A stretch of 64,000 nt of DNA from Chloroflexota bacterium (GCA_014584575.1 JACTMP010000070.1:1-64000), one strand, 5' to 3'; positions 6,136 through 15,419 are shown, numbered from the stretch's first letter. Notes: generated from the sequence alone by a model not told the origin. Program-made: numbers and translations.

Positions 6136-9100
6136 ATGTCTGTTCGATTTGTCCCATTTCTGCAAAACAAGTGGCGCTGGAGTACGGCCGTTGGCCTGCT
6201 GGCCCTGATCATAGCTCTTTCCATCTCCATGGCCGGTTCCACACCGGTGCGGGCCTTATCTACTACAACCGTAACCACAACCGATGTCGAAAATGACCCG
6301 GACGACGGCGGCTGTGACCTATGGGAAGCGTTGCAAGCCATCGCCGACTACAACAATGGTGCGGACACCGACAACAACGGCAGTATTTCCAGTTATCACG
6401 AATGTACCACTGGCCCTGGCCCCCACGTCATCATTTTTGGTGGATCGGCTGCCGGCGGGACCATTACCCTGAACCCTGATCTGCAACTGACGGCCGTCCT
6501 CCCCTGGGTGACAGATGATGTCACCATTACCGGGCCAGTTGTCATTGACGGCAACGGTGGTACAGGCCCAAACCAAGTTGATTCTTCCATCTTTCACGTG
6601 AATGCCGGTGGTAAACTCACCTTATTGAACATGGTTGTGCAAAACGGTTTTACCAGCGGCGCCGGTGGGGCTATCTTGAGCCAGGGCGGTGATGACGAGA
6701 TCAATATCATCGGCTCCAGTTTTCAGAATAACAAGGCCGACGGCCGTGGCGGGGCCATCTATTCCGTTGGCAAGATCAACATCCTGGCCTCCAATTTCTC
6801 CGGAAACAGAGCATTAGGAACAGATGGCGGTTGGGGCGACGGCGCCGGGGAAGGTGGCGCAATTTACCTCACCGGCTACAACTCGCTCAATATCTCCCTC
6901 AGCAACTTCGCCGGGAACATCGCCACCGAAGGCGGCGGCGCCATTTATAACGGCGCGGACGCTGGTGAAATTTCCGATACCGTATTTAACGGCAACATTG
7001 TGGACGATGATGCCCCCACCGATGACACTGACGGCGGCGGCGCTATTTATAATCACAGCAATGATGAGGATGGTGGATTGACCATCATCCGTTCTGTATT
7101 CAATGGCAACCTCAGCTTTGAAGCGCCTGGCGGGGCGATTTATAACGCTTCTGACGGCTATTTACGCATCCGCGACAGCTCCTTCAATGGCAACATTGCT
7201 GGCGATTTGACCAACGAAGAGATGGGCGGCGCGATCTACAATCAATATCAACTTGATGTACGCCGTGCCACGTTCATGGCCAATCTCTCGTCGCGTGGCA
7301 ACGGCGGCGCGGTCGCTAATGATCGGCGTGGTACAGCCCGGTTTGCCAATGTCACTTTTACCGGCAATGGAGCGCCAGATGGCGACGGTGGTGCTATCTG
7401 GAATGGTAACACACAACAAGGTGGCCCGGCCTCTAATGTTTTCCTCTACAATGTTACTCTTTCGCTCAATCTCTCCCTTAATGCCGGCTCAGCCATTTTT
7501 AATCAGACAGATGGAAGCCATGCTGTAACGCTGGCAAATACAATTGTAGATGGAACCGGTAGTGATGCCTGTAACGAGGGGTTGACTTCACAAGGGTACA
7601 ACATTGATAGTGGCGATACCTGCGGTTTGACGCAAGGTACGGATCAGCAGAATACCGATCCCGATCTGGATACGCCTGGTTTTAATGGCGGCCCGTTGGC
7701 TTCATTGCTGACTCAAGCCCTCAACTCTGGCAGTCCGGCCATTGACGCGGGCAGTAACAGTGTGTGTGCCAACGATTACGTGGAAAATCTAGATCAGCGC
7801 AGCGACCCGCGCCCGAAGGGGTCAACGTGTGATATTGGCGCATTTGAGGCGGATCCGGCTGTGCCTGCTTACGGTTCAAACCCGGTACAGCCAGGGCCAA
7901 TTGTGGTGGGTAATACCAGTGTGGGGACACCTGTTTCCGCTGTATTTACCATGCTTTCTGTGGGCAATGCGACCTTGCAAGTAAATAATCCTACTTTTGG
8001 TGGGGCCAATCCGTCAGAATTTGCCCTATTATCACCGGCGTTCCCGCAGAGCATTAACGCGGGTGATAATGAGGACGTGACCGTGCAATGTAATGGCAGC
8101 GCAGTTGGCGATTACACAGCCACGTTGACATTCAGCACCAATGCCCCGGCGACGCCTTCTGTGACGTATAACCTGGAGTGCCATGTAGCGGCGCTGCCGG
8201 TACCCGGTTATGGTTCAGACCCGACGCCCGGTGGCACGTTGGATTTTGGGCAGGTGTATGTAGGCGAAGCCACACAGCGCACGTTGACCTTTTTTGAAAC
8301 AGGAAATGCGACGCTGACAGTGGGTGGCGCCGCTTTATCGGGAGCAAACCCAGGCGACTTTACCTTTAATGCTTTTGATGGCACTATCAATGATGGTGAA
8401 CCGCCCTCCACGCTGCCGATCACCTGTATGCCGGGGGATTATGGGTTGCGCACGGCCGTACTCACTCTGACCACCAACGATCCTCAGCAGCCTACCGTCA
8501 GCTACAACCTGGTGTGTGAAGGAATTCCCCTGCCACCCGCGCCGTTGGCCCCTCCAGGCAATAGCTATGTGGATGGGCAAGGCGGCCTCAACTCTTTGGG
8601 TGGCGCTTATGACGTGGCAATTAGCCCAGATGGGCTTCATGCCTATGTAACAGGTTTCAATGATGATACGTTGACTGTGTTTGACCGCAATGCCGTAACG
8701 GGAGCGTTGACGTTTGTCATGTCTACCAGCAACCTGGATATGGATGGGCCGCAAATGGTGGAGGTCAGCCCGGATGGGACGCAGGTGTACGTGACGGCCC
8801 GAAATAGCGATTCGTTCTTGATCTTTAATCGGAATGCAGGCAGTGGTATTGTCACGCTGAGCCATGTGTGGACAAATGGTGATGGTGGTGGTACGGTGAC
8901 GGGTCTGGATTATCCATATGGGATTGTGGTGAGCCCAGACGGCCGTTTCATCTACGTCACCGGTTATCTCAGCGATGCGATTGTTACTTTTTACCGTGAT
9001 AGTGATGGTTTTGTAGGTTATGAAGACACATTGGTAGATGGGACCAATCTCAACTTGCCTTATGTGCCGACGATGAGTCCCGATGGGAAGTTTATCTATG

Positions 9101-10566
9101 TGACAGGTGGTACAGGCACGGCCGATAATGGATATGTCTCCGTCTTTGAACGTAATCTGGTAGATGGTTCTCTGACGTTTGTGCAGCGACTTTACGAGGG
9201 ATATTGTTACTTTATCATCTGTATCAACGGTCTGGGAGAGGCCTGGGGTATTGCCGTTAGTCCGGATGGAAACCATGTTTACGTGGCCGGTTATGAAGAT
9301 GATGCTGTCGTGCGGTTCGTGCGTGATCCGTTTGATGGCACCATTATATATGGGGGTTATGTGACCAACAGTCTGGCACAGGCGCAAACAACCGAAGAAA
9401 CCCGGGCCATAGACTCTCCCGATGCCGAAGGGCTAAACGGCGCCAGAGATGTCAAGATCAGCCCTGACGGCGAGTATGTGTATGTTACGGGGGCGCTGTC
9501 TGATGCGCTGTCTGTTTTTGGTCGCAATCTCAGTAACGGTATTCTGTCGCAGGTACAGGTAATATATGCTGCTGGCAACAACCCGGCCCTGAATGGGGCC
9601 TGGGAGATTGGCGTGACGCCGGATGGCACGGCCGTGTACGTTACTGGTAACGTCAATAACTCCGTAGTGGCCTTCCATGCCGCCAATCCTCAGCCAACAT
9701 TGGACAATTTACTGCCCGCTTCGGCTACGGCCGGTAGTGGCGGCCTGACGGTGCGGGTACTGGGGCAAAACTTTGTACCGGGCGCAGTGGGGCGGGTGAA
9801 TGGTGCAAACCGGCCCACTACCTATGTTAGTCCAGATGAAATTGAAGTGGACCTGAGCGCAGCCGATGTGGCGAATGCGGGCACACGAACAATTACGGCC
9901 GTAAATCCCGCACCAGGTGGTGGTGATTCTTTAAATAGTCTGGACTTTGTGGTTACTGCTCCAAACCAGAACCCCATCCCGTCTATTGACTACCTGCAAC
10001 CGGGCGGCGCGGCTGCTGGCGATCCTGCCTTTACGTTGACCGTCTTCGGCACAAACTTCATGAACGGGACGGCCGTGCAATGGAATGGTGTAAACAGGAC
10101 GACCACGTTTGTGAGCAGCAGTCAGCTGCAAGTAGCAATACCGAGTGGGGATTTGTTGGCGCCGGGTGCAGCGGCAGTGACGGCCGTGAACCCCGGCCCC
10201 GGTGGTGGCACGTCCAATGCCGTACCCTTTACCGTGGCCGCGCCTGGGCAAAACCCGGTACCTACCATCACGAACATTGACCCGTATCATACGATTGCGC
10301 GGGGGGCAGCCAGCAACCCCGTTACCATCCGGGTAAGTGGGTTGAACTTTGTATCCGGTCTTCAGGCGCAGTGGAATGGGCAAAACCGGCCAACGCAGTT
10401 TGTCAATGAAAATACGTTGCTGGTCACGTTGAACAGCTTCGATGTCGCTTTTGGCGGTTCTGGTTCGGTAACGGTAATCAATCCTGGCCCTGGCGGCGGT
10501 ACGTCTAACCCGGCCACGTTTGTTATCTATCCATTTGCAATTTATCTGCCGATGACCATCAGGTAA
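6136..10566 (+). CDS. Large secreted mosaic protein: beta-helix, ASH-like, propeller, IPT domains
   Basis: A 1476-residue exported protein. A signal peptide covers about residues 1-35 (WSTAVGLLALIIALSISMAG). Residues ~50-560 are a right-handed beta-helix with repeated GGAIYN and FNGN turns, of the kind in polymorphic outer-membrane-like adhesins. Two choice-of-anchor/ASH-like immunoglobulin modules follow (about 579-690 and 692-800, each with GNATL and a trailing cysteine). Residues ~809-1180 form a YVTN/lactonase-type propeller with ISPDG-x2-VYVTG repeats. Three IPT/TIG modules (about 1188, 1281, 1375) end in FAIYLPMTIR. The ATG at 6136 has AAGGAG (6124-6129) before it and is preferred to one at 6121. 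Likely surface adhesion or glycan contact; no enzyme motif seen. Confidence 0.8.
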   Translation: MSVRFVPFLQNKWRWSTAVGLLALIIALSISMAGSTPVRALSTTTVTTTDVENDPDDGGCDLWEALQAIADYNNGADTDNNGSISSYHECTTGPGPHVIIFGGSAAGGTITLNPDLQLTAVLPWVTDDVTITGPVVIDGNGGTGPNQVDSSIFHVNAGGKLTLLNMVVQNGFTSGAGGAILSQGGDDEINIIGSSFQNNKADGRGGAIYSVGKINILASNFSGNRALGTDGGWGDGAGEGGAIYLTGYNSLNISLSNFAGNIATEGGGAIYNGADAGEISDTVFNGNIVDDDAPTDDTDGGGAIYNHSNDEDGGLTIIRSVFNGNLSFEAPGGAIYNASDGYLRIRDSSFNGNIAGDLTNEEMGGAIYNQYQLDVRRATFMANLSSRGNGGAVANDRRGTARFANVTFTGNGAPDGDGGAIWNGNTQQGGPASNVFLYNVTLSLNLSLNAGSAIFNQTDGSHAVTLANTIVDGTGSDACNEGLTSQGYNIDSGDTCGLTQGTDQQNTDPDLDTPGFNGGPLASLLTQALNSGSPAIDAGSNSVCANDYVENLDQRSDPRPKGSTCDIGAFEADPAVPAYGSNPVQPGPIVVGNTSVGTPVSAVFTMLSVGNATLQVNNPTFGGANPSEFALLSPAFPQSINAGDNEDVTVQCNGSAVGDYTATLTFSTNAPATPSVTYNLECHVAALPVPGYGSDPTPGGTLDFGQVYVGEATQRTLTFFETGNATLTVGGAALSGANPGDFTFNAFDGTINDGEPPSTLPITCMPGDYGLRTAVLTLTTNDPQQPTVSYNLVCEGIPLPPAPLAPPGNSYVDGQGGLNSLGGAYDVAISPDGLHAYVTGFNDDTLTVFDRNAVTGALTFVMSTSNLDMDGPQMVEVSPDGTQVYVTARNSDSFLIFNRNAGSGIVTLSHVWTNGDGGGTVTGLDYPYGIVVSPDGRFIYVTGYLSDAIVTFYRDSDGFVGYEDTLVDGTNLNLPYVPTMSPDGKFIYVTGGTGTADNGYVSVFERNLVDGSLTFVQRLYEGYCYFIICINGLGEAWGIAVSPDGNHVYVAGYEDDAVVRFVRDPFDGTIIYGGYVTNSLAQAQTTEETRAIDSPDAEGLNGARDVKISPDGEYVYVTGALSDALSVFGRNLSNGILSQVQVIYAAGNNPALNGAWEIGVTPDGTAVYVTGNVNNSVVAFHAANPQPTLDNLLPASATAGSGGLTVRVLGQNFVPGAVGRVNGANRPTTYVSPDEIEVDLSAADVANAGTRTITAVNPAPGGGDSLNSLDFVVTAPNQNPIPSIDYLQPGGAAAGDPAFTLTVFGTNFMNGTAVQWNGVNRTTTFVSSSQLQVAIPSGDLLAPGAAAVTAVNPGPGGGTSNAVPFTVAAPGQNPVPTITNIDPYHTIARGAASNPVTIRVSGLNFVSGLQAQWNGQNRPTQFVNENTLLVTLNSFDVAFGGSGSVTVINPGPGGGTSNPATFVIYPFAIYLPMTIR

Positions 10567-10581
10567 ACAACGGATGCCGGG

Positions 10582-10872
10582 TTATTGGAGATTAGAGATT
10601 GGCGCTTGCGCCGTCTCTAATCTCCAAGTCAGGTTTTGTTTGCGCGGCGCAAAACCAGCCACAAACCAATCCCCCTCCCGACCGCTCGCGTACCTGTAGT
10701 GATATTGTCCAAAACCGACAATGTTGTCACCCCACATTTTGGGTTCCGCCTGCGTCACATCGCGCATCAAATCCAGGAGGGCAAAACAATCCTGCCGCTT
10801 CTTTTCATCGGTCACACCGTTCAAAAACGCCGCCACATCCCCTTCATTCTCTTTTGTCTTTAACTCTGCCAT
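10582..10872 (-). pseudogene. Truncated DUF1801 protein gene
   Basis: Residues 1-81 match the N-terminal two thirds of DUF1801 proteins: MAELKTKENEGDVAAFL, KRQDCFALLDLM, PKMWGDNIVGFG and YRYASGREGDWFVAGFAPRK. Intact relatives continue for about 40-50 more residues, to a KLGKHK-type block and a C-terminal helix. Here that part is absent: the frame instead runs through the hairpin at 10585-10627 and stops at once, giving a 14-residue foreign tail. The gene is therefore 3'-truncated, apparently by the repeat. The product could still be made, but is probably not functional. Function of DUF1801 is unknown. Confidence 0.75.
10585..10627. terminator. Hairpin between convergent genes (repeat-derived)
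   Basis: TTGGAGATTAGAGA and TCTCTAATCTCCAA make a 14-bp stem, with an inner GGCG-CTTG-CGCC turn. It lies between the plus-strand mosaic gene and the minus-strand DUF1801 remnant. The arms are the same GGAGATTAGAGATT sequence as the short-period repeats, so the hairpin may have arisen from two inverted repeat tracts. A bidirectional terminator role is likely but there is no T-run. Confidence 0.5.
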
Positions 10873-10899
10873 TTTGGTCTGCCTCCACTTGTCCGAAAA

Positions 10900-10938
10900 C
10901 CGAGGCCCAAAAGTCCATCTTCCGATCTCGGGCCTCGG
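10900..10938 (-). terminator. Intrinsic terminator of the threonine dehydrogenase gene
   Basis: Read on the minus strand, CCGAGGCCC and GGGCCTCGG form a 9-bp GC-rich stem followed by TTTTC. It lies 16 bp past the stop codon of the minus-strand dehydrogenase, the position expected for its terminator. The 21-nt loop is long for the type. Confidence 0.55.
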
Positions 10939-10939
10939 C

Positions 10940-10971
10940 TAACCGATTACCGACTACCGATTACCGACTCC
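10940..10971. repeat. Short-period repeat (ACCGATTACCGACT)
   Basis: Alternating ACCGATT and ACCGACT units. The stop codon of the threonine dehydrogenase gene (10954) lies inside, so the last residues of that protein come from the repeat. The same motif recurs at 37755-37802, again around a stop codon. Confidence 0.7.
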
Positions 10972-11982
10972 CCCCGCATATCGCTGCCGGATATTGGGCA
11001 CAAGGTATTCATCAAATGCGCGGTCTACATTATAAGCTGGCTGCCAGCCCCAATCCGTTTGTGCGGCTTTGTCATTCAGCCCGGCCGGCCAACTATCCAC
11101 AATACCCTGCCGCTGCACGTCCGGGTCAAAGGTGATTTCTGCCTCCGGGAATGCATGTAATACCCGTTCGTGGAACTCGGCGGCGGAGAGGCTAAAGCTT
11201 GTGACATTATAAACACGCCGGGACAGGCTCTCGGTGGGCGCGTGCCACAGTTTGAGCAGCGCGGTTACGGCATCTGGCATGGCCATAAAGGGGATGGTGC
11301 TGTCTGGGCGTACAAAACAGGCATATGGTTCGCCCTTTGCGGCGGCGTGCAACATTTCCGGGCCATAATCGCTGGTGCCGCCGGTGGGCACAGTAAAGGC
11401 GCTGATCAAACCAGGAAACCGCACACTGCGGAAGTCCAGCATGATCGGTTTAGTGCGGGCCAACTGCTGGAAATGGGTACTGTAATAAGCGCCCAGCAAT
11501 TCGCAGTACAGCTTGTTGCAACCATACATGGTGGTGGGGTAGTTCCAATCCCATTCACGCACGTAAAAGTCGCGCGCCTTGGTGGGTAAATCCGGGAGGC
11601 CATAGGCAGCGATGGAACTGGGGAAGATGAAACGCACCGGCTCGCCCCGCCGCTGGGATTGTTCGGCCGCCAGTTGCAGCAGCGTGAGGGTGCCGTTGAC
11701 ATTGACCTGGTGGGCCAATTCGGGCGCAAATTCGCTGCGGGTGGAGAGCAGCGCCGCCAGATGGAAGATCGTGTCAATCTCATATTCGGTGACAAGGCGG
11801 GAGAAGAGGGTTTTATCGAGAATGTCGCCCTGGATGTGGATGGTACGGCCGTGCATCTCCTTCGGTAGTGCGTGTAAATCCAGCGTCAGCAATGTGTACC
11901 CGTCATTGTGCGTAAATTCGTCCACGAGCGCTTGGCCGATTTCGCCAGCGGCCCCCGTAATCATGATCACTTTCTTGCGCAT
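10954..11982 (-). CDS. L-threonine 3-dehydrogenase, SDR (epimerase-like) type
   Basis: A 342-residue NAD-dependent extended SDR. The Rossmann motif GAAGEIG lies at residues 10-16, the active-site pair is Tyr153-x3-Lys157 (MYGCNK), and the substrate-side block SVRFPGLISAFTVPTGGTSDY is the signature that separates this threonine dehydrogenase type from UDP-sugar epimerases. PYACFVRPDSTIPFMAMPD also fits. The reaction oxidises L-threonine to 2-amino-3-ketobutyrate, which is normally cleaved to glycine and acetyl-CoA; the partner lyase is not in this window. The last residues GGVGNR fall in a short-period repeat. The gene is separated from its neighbours by hairpins and appears monocistronic. Confidence 0.88.
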   Translation of the reverse strand: MRKKVIMITGAAGEIGQALVDEFTHNDGYTLLTLDLHALPKEMHGRTIHIQGDILDKTLFSRLVTEYEIDTIFHLAALLSTRSEFAPELAHQVNVNGTLTLLQLAAEQSQRRGEPVRFIFPSSIAAYGLPDLPTKARDFYVREWDWNYPTTMYGCNKLYCELLGAYYSTHFQQLARTKPIMLDFRSVRFPGLISAFTVPTGGTSDYGPEMLHAAAKGEPYACFVRPDSTIPFMAMPDAVTALLKLWHAPTESLSRRVYNVTSFSLSAAEFHERVLHAFPEAEITFDPDVQRQGIVDSWPAGLNDKAAQTDWGWQPAYNVDRAFDEYLVPNIRQRYAGGVGNR

Positions 11983-12140
11983 GGGTCTCCTTTTTTGGGT
12001 TATGCCGGGTTATCGTCAGCGATGAACTTGTGTGACCCGGCATTATTGGAAAACAGGTGGGTAAAATTCCCTATGGGTAGGCGTATTGTAACCCAAATTG
12101 TAAATTGACGGAGTGGGTTAGCCTGTGATACTCTCACGCG

Positions 12141-12216
12141 GGTAGGTGATGAAGTGAGCAGGTGATGGGGTGATAGGGTGACGGGATGACCGATTACCCA
12201 ATTACCCAGTTATTGG
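12141..12216. repeat. Short-period repeats (GGTGATGGGGTGATAGG; ATTACCCA)
   Basis: Two neighbouring repeat types, GGTGATG units and then GATTACCCAATTACCCA units, lead directly to the AI-2E-like gene. The second type is the complement of GGGTAATTGGGTAATT at 23601 and 60528. The rest of the 11983-12231 gap shows no gene. Confidence 0.65.
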
Positions 12217-12231
12217 ATGCTTGAGGTACTT

Positions 12232-13482
12232 ATGGATAGTGAAGACGAGGAATTGCTGGCAACCGAACCAGTTGTGCCGGTGGAGTCGCCGCCGTGGACG
12301 CGCAGTACAAAGGTGATTGTGACGGTGACGGCGTTATTGCTGTTGGCAGTTATCGCCTACCGCTTTGAGGGATTGTTATATCAGTTGATTATAGCGGCCA
12401 TACTGGCCTATCTGCTGAACCCTTTCATTATCATGTTGGATGAGCGCACCAGTTTGAAACGAGTTCATGCCATTTTGATCATTTATCTGGGGCTGGCGGT
12501 GCTGGTGATTGGTGGATTGGTGGCGCTGGGGGTGGCGGCTTTCCAACAAAGCCAGACGTTGATCCAGGATGTGCCCGCATTCATTGAGGGGATCACGGCC
12601 GTGATCCGCAACACCATTACCAACCTGGAGCCTATTGCTATTGCCGGGTTTGAATTTGACCCCCGCGCGCTGGATTGGGGGATGATTCAAAATCAGTTGT
12701 TGGGGCTGGTAGAACCAACATTAGGCCGCAGTGGTCAAATTGTAGGCAGCGTGGCCACGACCACCTTGCGCCTGTTGGGCAATATCTTTTTCATTTTTGT
12801 GATCTCCATCTACTTTGCGGCGGAGATTCCCCGGTTGGGCAGCCATGTAGGGGATATTGCTACTGCGCCTGGCTACCGTCAGGACGCCGAACGGATCATG
12901 CGCGAATTTGGCCGCACCTGGAACGCTTATTTGCGTGGGCAGGTAGCGCTGGCGTTGGTTATCTTTTTTGTGGTCTGGATTGGCCTGTCTCTTTTGGGTG
13001 TGCAAAATGCCCTGGCGTTGGGTATTTTGGCCGGTTTGTTAGAGTTTATTCCGGTTGTTGGCCCGATCATCAGCATCGGGGCTGCCTGTGTGGTTGCGTT
13101 TTTCCAACCGACCACTATTTTTGGCCTGGAAAGCTGGCAATACATGCTGGTTGTTTTGGGGTTTATGGCGCTGGTGCAGCAGCTAGAAAACAATATCCTG
13201 GTGCCGCGCATTGTGGGTGACGCTCTGGATTTGAATCCCATCCTGGTCATGATTGCTGTGCTGATGGGTGGTTCCATTGCCGGTATTTTGGGTATGATCC
13301 TGGCGGCGCCGGTGATGGCTTCCATTAAACTGGTGGGAGGCTACGGCTGGCGAAAGATGTTTGATCTACCGCCGTTTCCCAAACCGGAAACTGCCCCCGG
13401 CCCTTCTCCCGCTACCGTGTTAATCCAGCGCAGCCGGGAGATTGTGACTGATCTGACAAAATTGGAGCCGCCGAAAAAGTGA
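12232..13482 (+). CDS. AI-2E family (PerM/DUF20) membrane transporter
   Basis: A 416-residue polytopic membrane protein. An acidic N-terminus precedes paired helices (about 30-80), an amphipathic middle region (about 100-200) and a C-terminal bundle with the family block LGILAGLLEFIPVVGPIISIGAA near 260-282 and NNILVPRIVG near 322. Family members export autoinducer-2 or work as Na+/H+ antiporters; which applies here cannot be judged. The ATG at 12232 has GAGG at 12221-12224. An in-frame ATG at 12217 has no ribosome site and overlaps the repeat. The proline-rich tail (PKPETAPGPSPA) is probably cytoplasmic. Confidence 0.82.
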   Translation: MDSEDEELLATEPVVPVESPPWTRSTKVIVTVTALLLLAVIAYRFEGLLYQLIIAAILAYLLNPFIIMLDERTSLKRVHAILIIYLGLAVLVIGGLVALGVAAFQQSQTLIQDVPAFIEGITAVIRNTITNLEPIAIAGFEFDPRALDWGMIQNQLLGLVEPTLGRSGQIVGSVATTTLRLLGNIFFIFVISIYFAAEIPRLGSHVGDIATAPGYRQDAERIMREFGRTWNAYLRGQVALALVIFFVVWIGLSLLGVQNALALGILAGLLEFIPVVGPIISIGAACVVAFFQPTTIFGLESWQYMLVVLGFMALVQQLENNILVPRIVGDALDLNPILVMIAVLMGGSIAGILGMILAAPVMASIKLVGGYGWRKMFDLPPFPKPETAPGPSPATVLIQRSREIVTDLTKLEPPKK

Positions 13483-13556
13483 AAGGGAGGCAGGTCGCAA
13501 GTGGCAGGTGGCAACCATTCACCTGGCATCTGTCATCGGCCAGCAGGTAATGGTGT

Positions 13557-14606
13557 ATGAGTATTGATTTGTTTCGGGAAGCGGTGCGCGCTGCGCGCGA
13601 CGGCCGTAACCGGGAAGCCCACGAATTGTTGCAAGAGTTAGTGATGGGGCAGCCGCGTCACGAAATGGGGTGGTTGTGGCTGAGCAAAGTTTCACCTGAT
13701 CTGGCAGAACAAATCCATGCCCTGGAAAAGGTGCTTAGTCTGAATCCCGGCCATGAAGAAGCCTTGTACCGCCTGCCAGAGTTAAAAGCAGAACGCAAAC
13801 AGCGAGAGCAGGTGGATCATGCCGAATTGTTGCAGGAAGCGGTGTGGGCCTATAGGAACGGCCGTCACCACCAGGCGCGCCAACATCTGATGCAGATCAC
13901 CCGCACCGATCCCACACATATCAAGGCCTGGCTGGGGCTGGCCCAGGTGGCCCAAGCTCCTGCCGAAAAAATTGTAGCCCTGGAAGCCGTAGTGAGTATC
14001 AACCCACAACATGAAAAAGCCGCCGCCGCGTTGCAAAAAGCAAGGGCAGATTTTGACGACCCCCTGGCGCTGGCCCAGGCATATGAGGCAGTCAATCTGA
14101 CCGCTAAAGCGTTAGCCGCTTACCAACAGGCTGCCAAAAGTGCGACCAATGCCACCGACCGCCATATTGCCAGCAAACACGCCCGCGCCTTGCAGTCCAG
14201 CCAGCAACAACTTAAACAAGAACAAAAGCAGAAGCCGGAGCGCCCCCTGGTCTTTACCAGCGACAATGCCAACCTGATTCGCCTGGGAGTGGGGCCGCTC
14301 ATCATCTACATGTTGCTCATCTTCATTCACGGCGGTTTGAACCCCTTGCGGGTGCCCTGGGAGGCGTATTTGGGCATACCTATCGTCGCGGTTGGCGGCC
14401 TGATCATTGCCGGCGCGGCTAATGCCCCCCACCATCCGTATTGGCAACTCCTCTTTGGGCAGCAAGGCATACCCAATGGGGGTGCCGGCGCTTTGTTGTC
14501 TTTTGTGGGCATCGTCATTGTGCTCATACCCATTTTGCTGGTGTTAACAGTTTCTTTTAACAAGTTGATATTTTATTATGGGTCGCTTGCGGCCGGGGGC
14601 AATTAA
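13557..14606 (+). CDS. TPR protein with C-terminal membrane domain
   Basis: Residues 1-205 of this 349-residue protein contain TPR-like helix pairs (FREAVRAARDGRNREAHELLQEL, AVWAYRNGRHHQARQHLMQI, AYEAVNLTAKALAAYQQAAK) with the spacing of 34-residue units. A Gln/Lys-rich linker (~207-225) leads to three or four hydrophobic segments (about 238-258, 268-286, 310-345). The TPR part is presumably cytoplasmic and the protein serves as a membrane-bound scaffold. It ends 5 bp before the rhomboid gene, so the two are probably co-transcribed and may act together. Function not known. Confidence 0.7.
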   Translation: MSIDLFREAVRAARDGRNREAHELLQELVMGQPRHEMGWLWLSKVSPDLAEQIHALEKVLSLNPGHEEALYRLPELKAERKQREQVDHAELLQEAVWAYRNGRHHQARQHLMQITRTDPTHIKAWLGLAQVAQAPAEKIVALEAVVSINPQHEKAAAALQKARADFDDPLALAQAYEAVNLTAKALAAYQQAAKSATNATDRHIASKHARALQSSQQQLKQEQKQKPERPLVFTSDNANLIRLGVGPLIIYMLLIFIHGGLNPLRVPWEAYLGIPIVAVGGLIIAGAANAPHHPYWQLLFGQQGIPNGGAGALLSFVGIVIVLIPILLVLTVSFNKLIFYYGSLAAGGN

Positions 14607-14611
14607 CAGCT

Positions 14612-15394
14612 ATGTTTCCTGTCAATGACACTGAACAAAATCGGTATACAAGCCTGCCCTTTATGACGCTGGCCATTATTTTGGTCAATATCCTGAGTCT
14701 GGTAGCTGTCGGTAATGATATTGGGGTCTATTATGTGCTGGGAACCACACCGGCGCTGGTGATCAGTCAACAAGGCGGGGGGGCGCTCACGGCCGTGACC
14801 CATATGTTCCTGCACGGTGGCCTTTTTCACCTGATCAGTAATATGTTGGCCTTGTGGGTTTTTGGTCGCCGGGTGGAAGATGTGTGTGGCCCCTGGCGTT
14901 TCCTGGCTTTTTATCTGGCCTGTGGTTTTATGGCCGACATCATTGCGGTGATCACCCGGATGCACTCGGATATACCGGGTGTGGGCGCCAGTGGCGCGCT
15001 CTACGGGGTGATGGCGGCATACCTGATGCTCTTTCCCAAAGGTCGTATTCGGGTCTTATTCTTGTACTGGTTTTTACCTGTATTTAATATGACGGTGCTC
15101 AATGGCTTGTGGTTGGGCGTCTCGTTAATCTTCTGGGCCGGTTATATTCTCACAGCAGACAAAGGCTTAATACACAGCCTGATTTCCCTTTATTTCCCCA
15201 CACTGCGTGCGTATCTGGTTATCCTCTTTTTTGTGCTGCTGGAAATCCCCCGCGCCCTTCAGGTATTAGTGCTTGATATTGAAGCCTCCATCGGCCACTG
15301 GGCGCATTTGGGTGGTTTTTTTGGCGGCCTCCTTATCTTTTTCTTTCTGCGCTCGGACGCTTTCCACCGTTATCGGAACGAGCTACCGTTGTAG
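14612..15394 (+). CDS. Rhomboid family intramembrane serine protease
   Basis: A 260-residue polytopic protein with the rhomboid signature: HMFLHGGLFHLISNM in the second helix (about 65-79), nucleophile Ser127 in GASGALYG, and His232 in HWAHLGGFFGG, which completes the Ser-His dyad. Six or seven membrane segments are present. Rhomboids cut single-pass membrane proteins within or near the bilayer. The substrate here is unknown; the co-transcribed TPR membrane protein is one candidate partner. The gene ends at a hairpin shared with the convergent oxidoreductase. Confidence 0.9.
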   Translation: MFPVNDTEQNRYTSLPFMTLAIILVNILSLVAVGNDIGVYYVLGTTPALVISQQGGGALTAVTHMFLHGGLFHLISNMLALWVFGRRVEDVCGPWRFLAFYLACGFMADIIAVITRMHSDIPGVGASGALYGVMAAYLMLFPKGRIRVLFLYWFLPVFNMTVLNGLWLGVSLIFWAGYILTADKGLIHSLISLYFPTLRAYLVILFFVLLEIPRALQVLVLDIEASIGHWAHLGGFFGGLLIFFFLRSDAFHRYRNELPL

Positions 15395-15419
15395 GGCGAT
15401 TTTGCAAATCAATCGCCCT
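15393..15419. terminator. Bidirectional terminator-like hairpin
   Basis: AGGGCGATT and AATCGCCCT form a 9-bp stem, and TGTAGGG/CCCTACAA extend it with a bulge. It overlaps the rhomboid stop codon and abuts the stop of the convergent oxidoreductase gene. It resembles the hairpins at 4988 and 60951. Confidence 0.55.

Noticed and set aside
8335..9387. Open frame of 350 codons on the minus strand
   Set aside because: It is antisense to the propeller part of the mosaic protein; its His/Ile/Thr-rich translation has no recognisable domain and no ribosome site.
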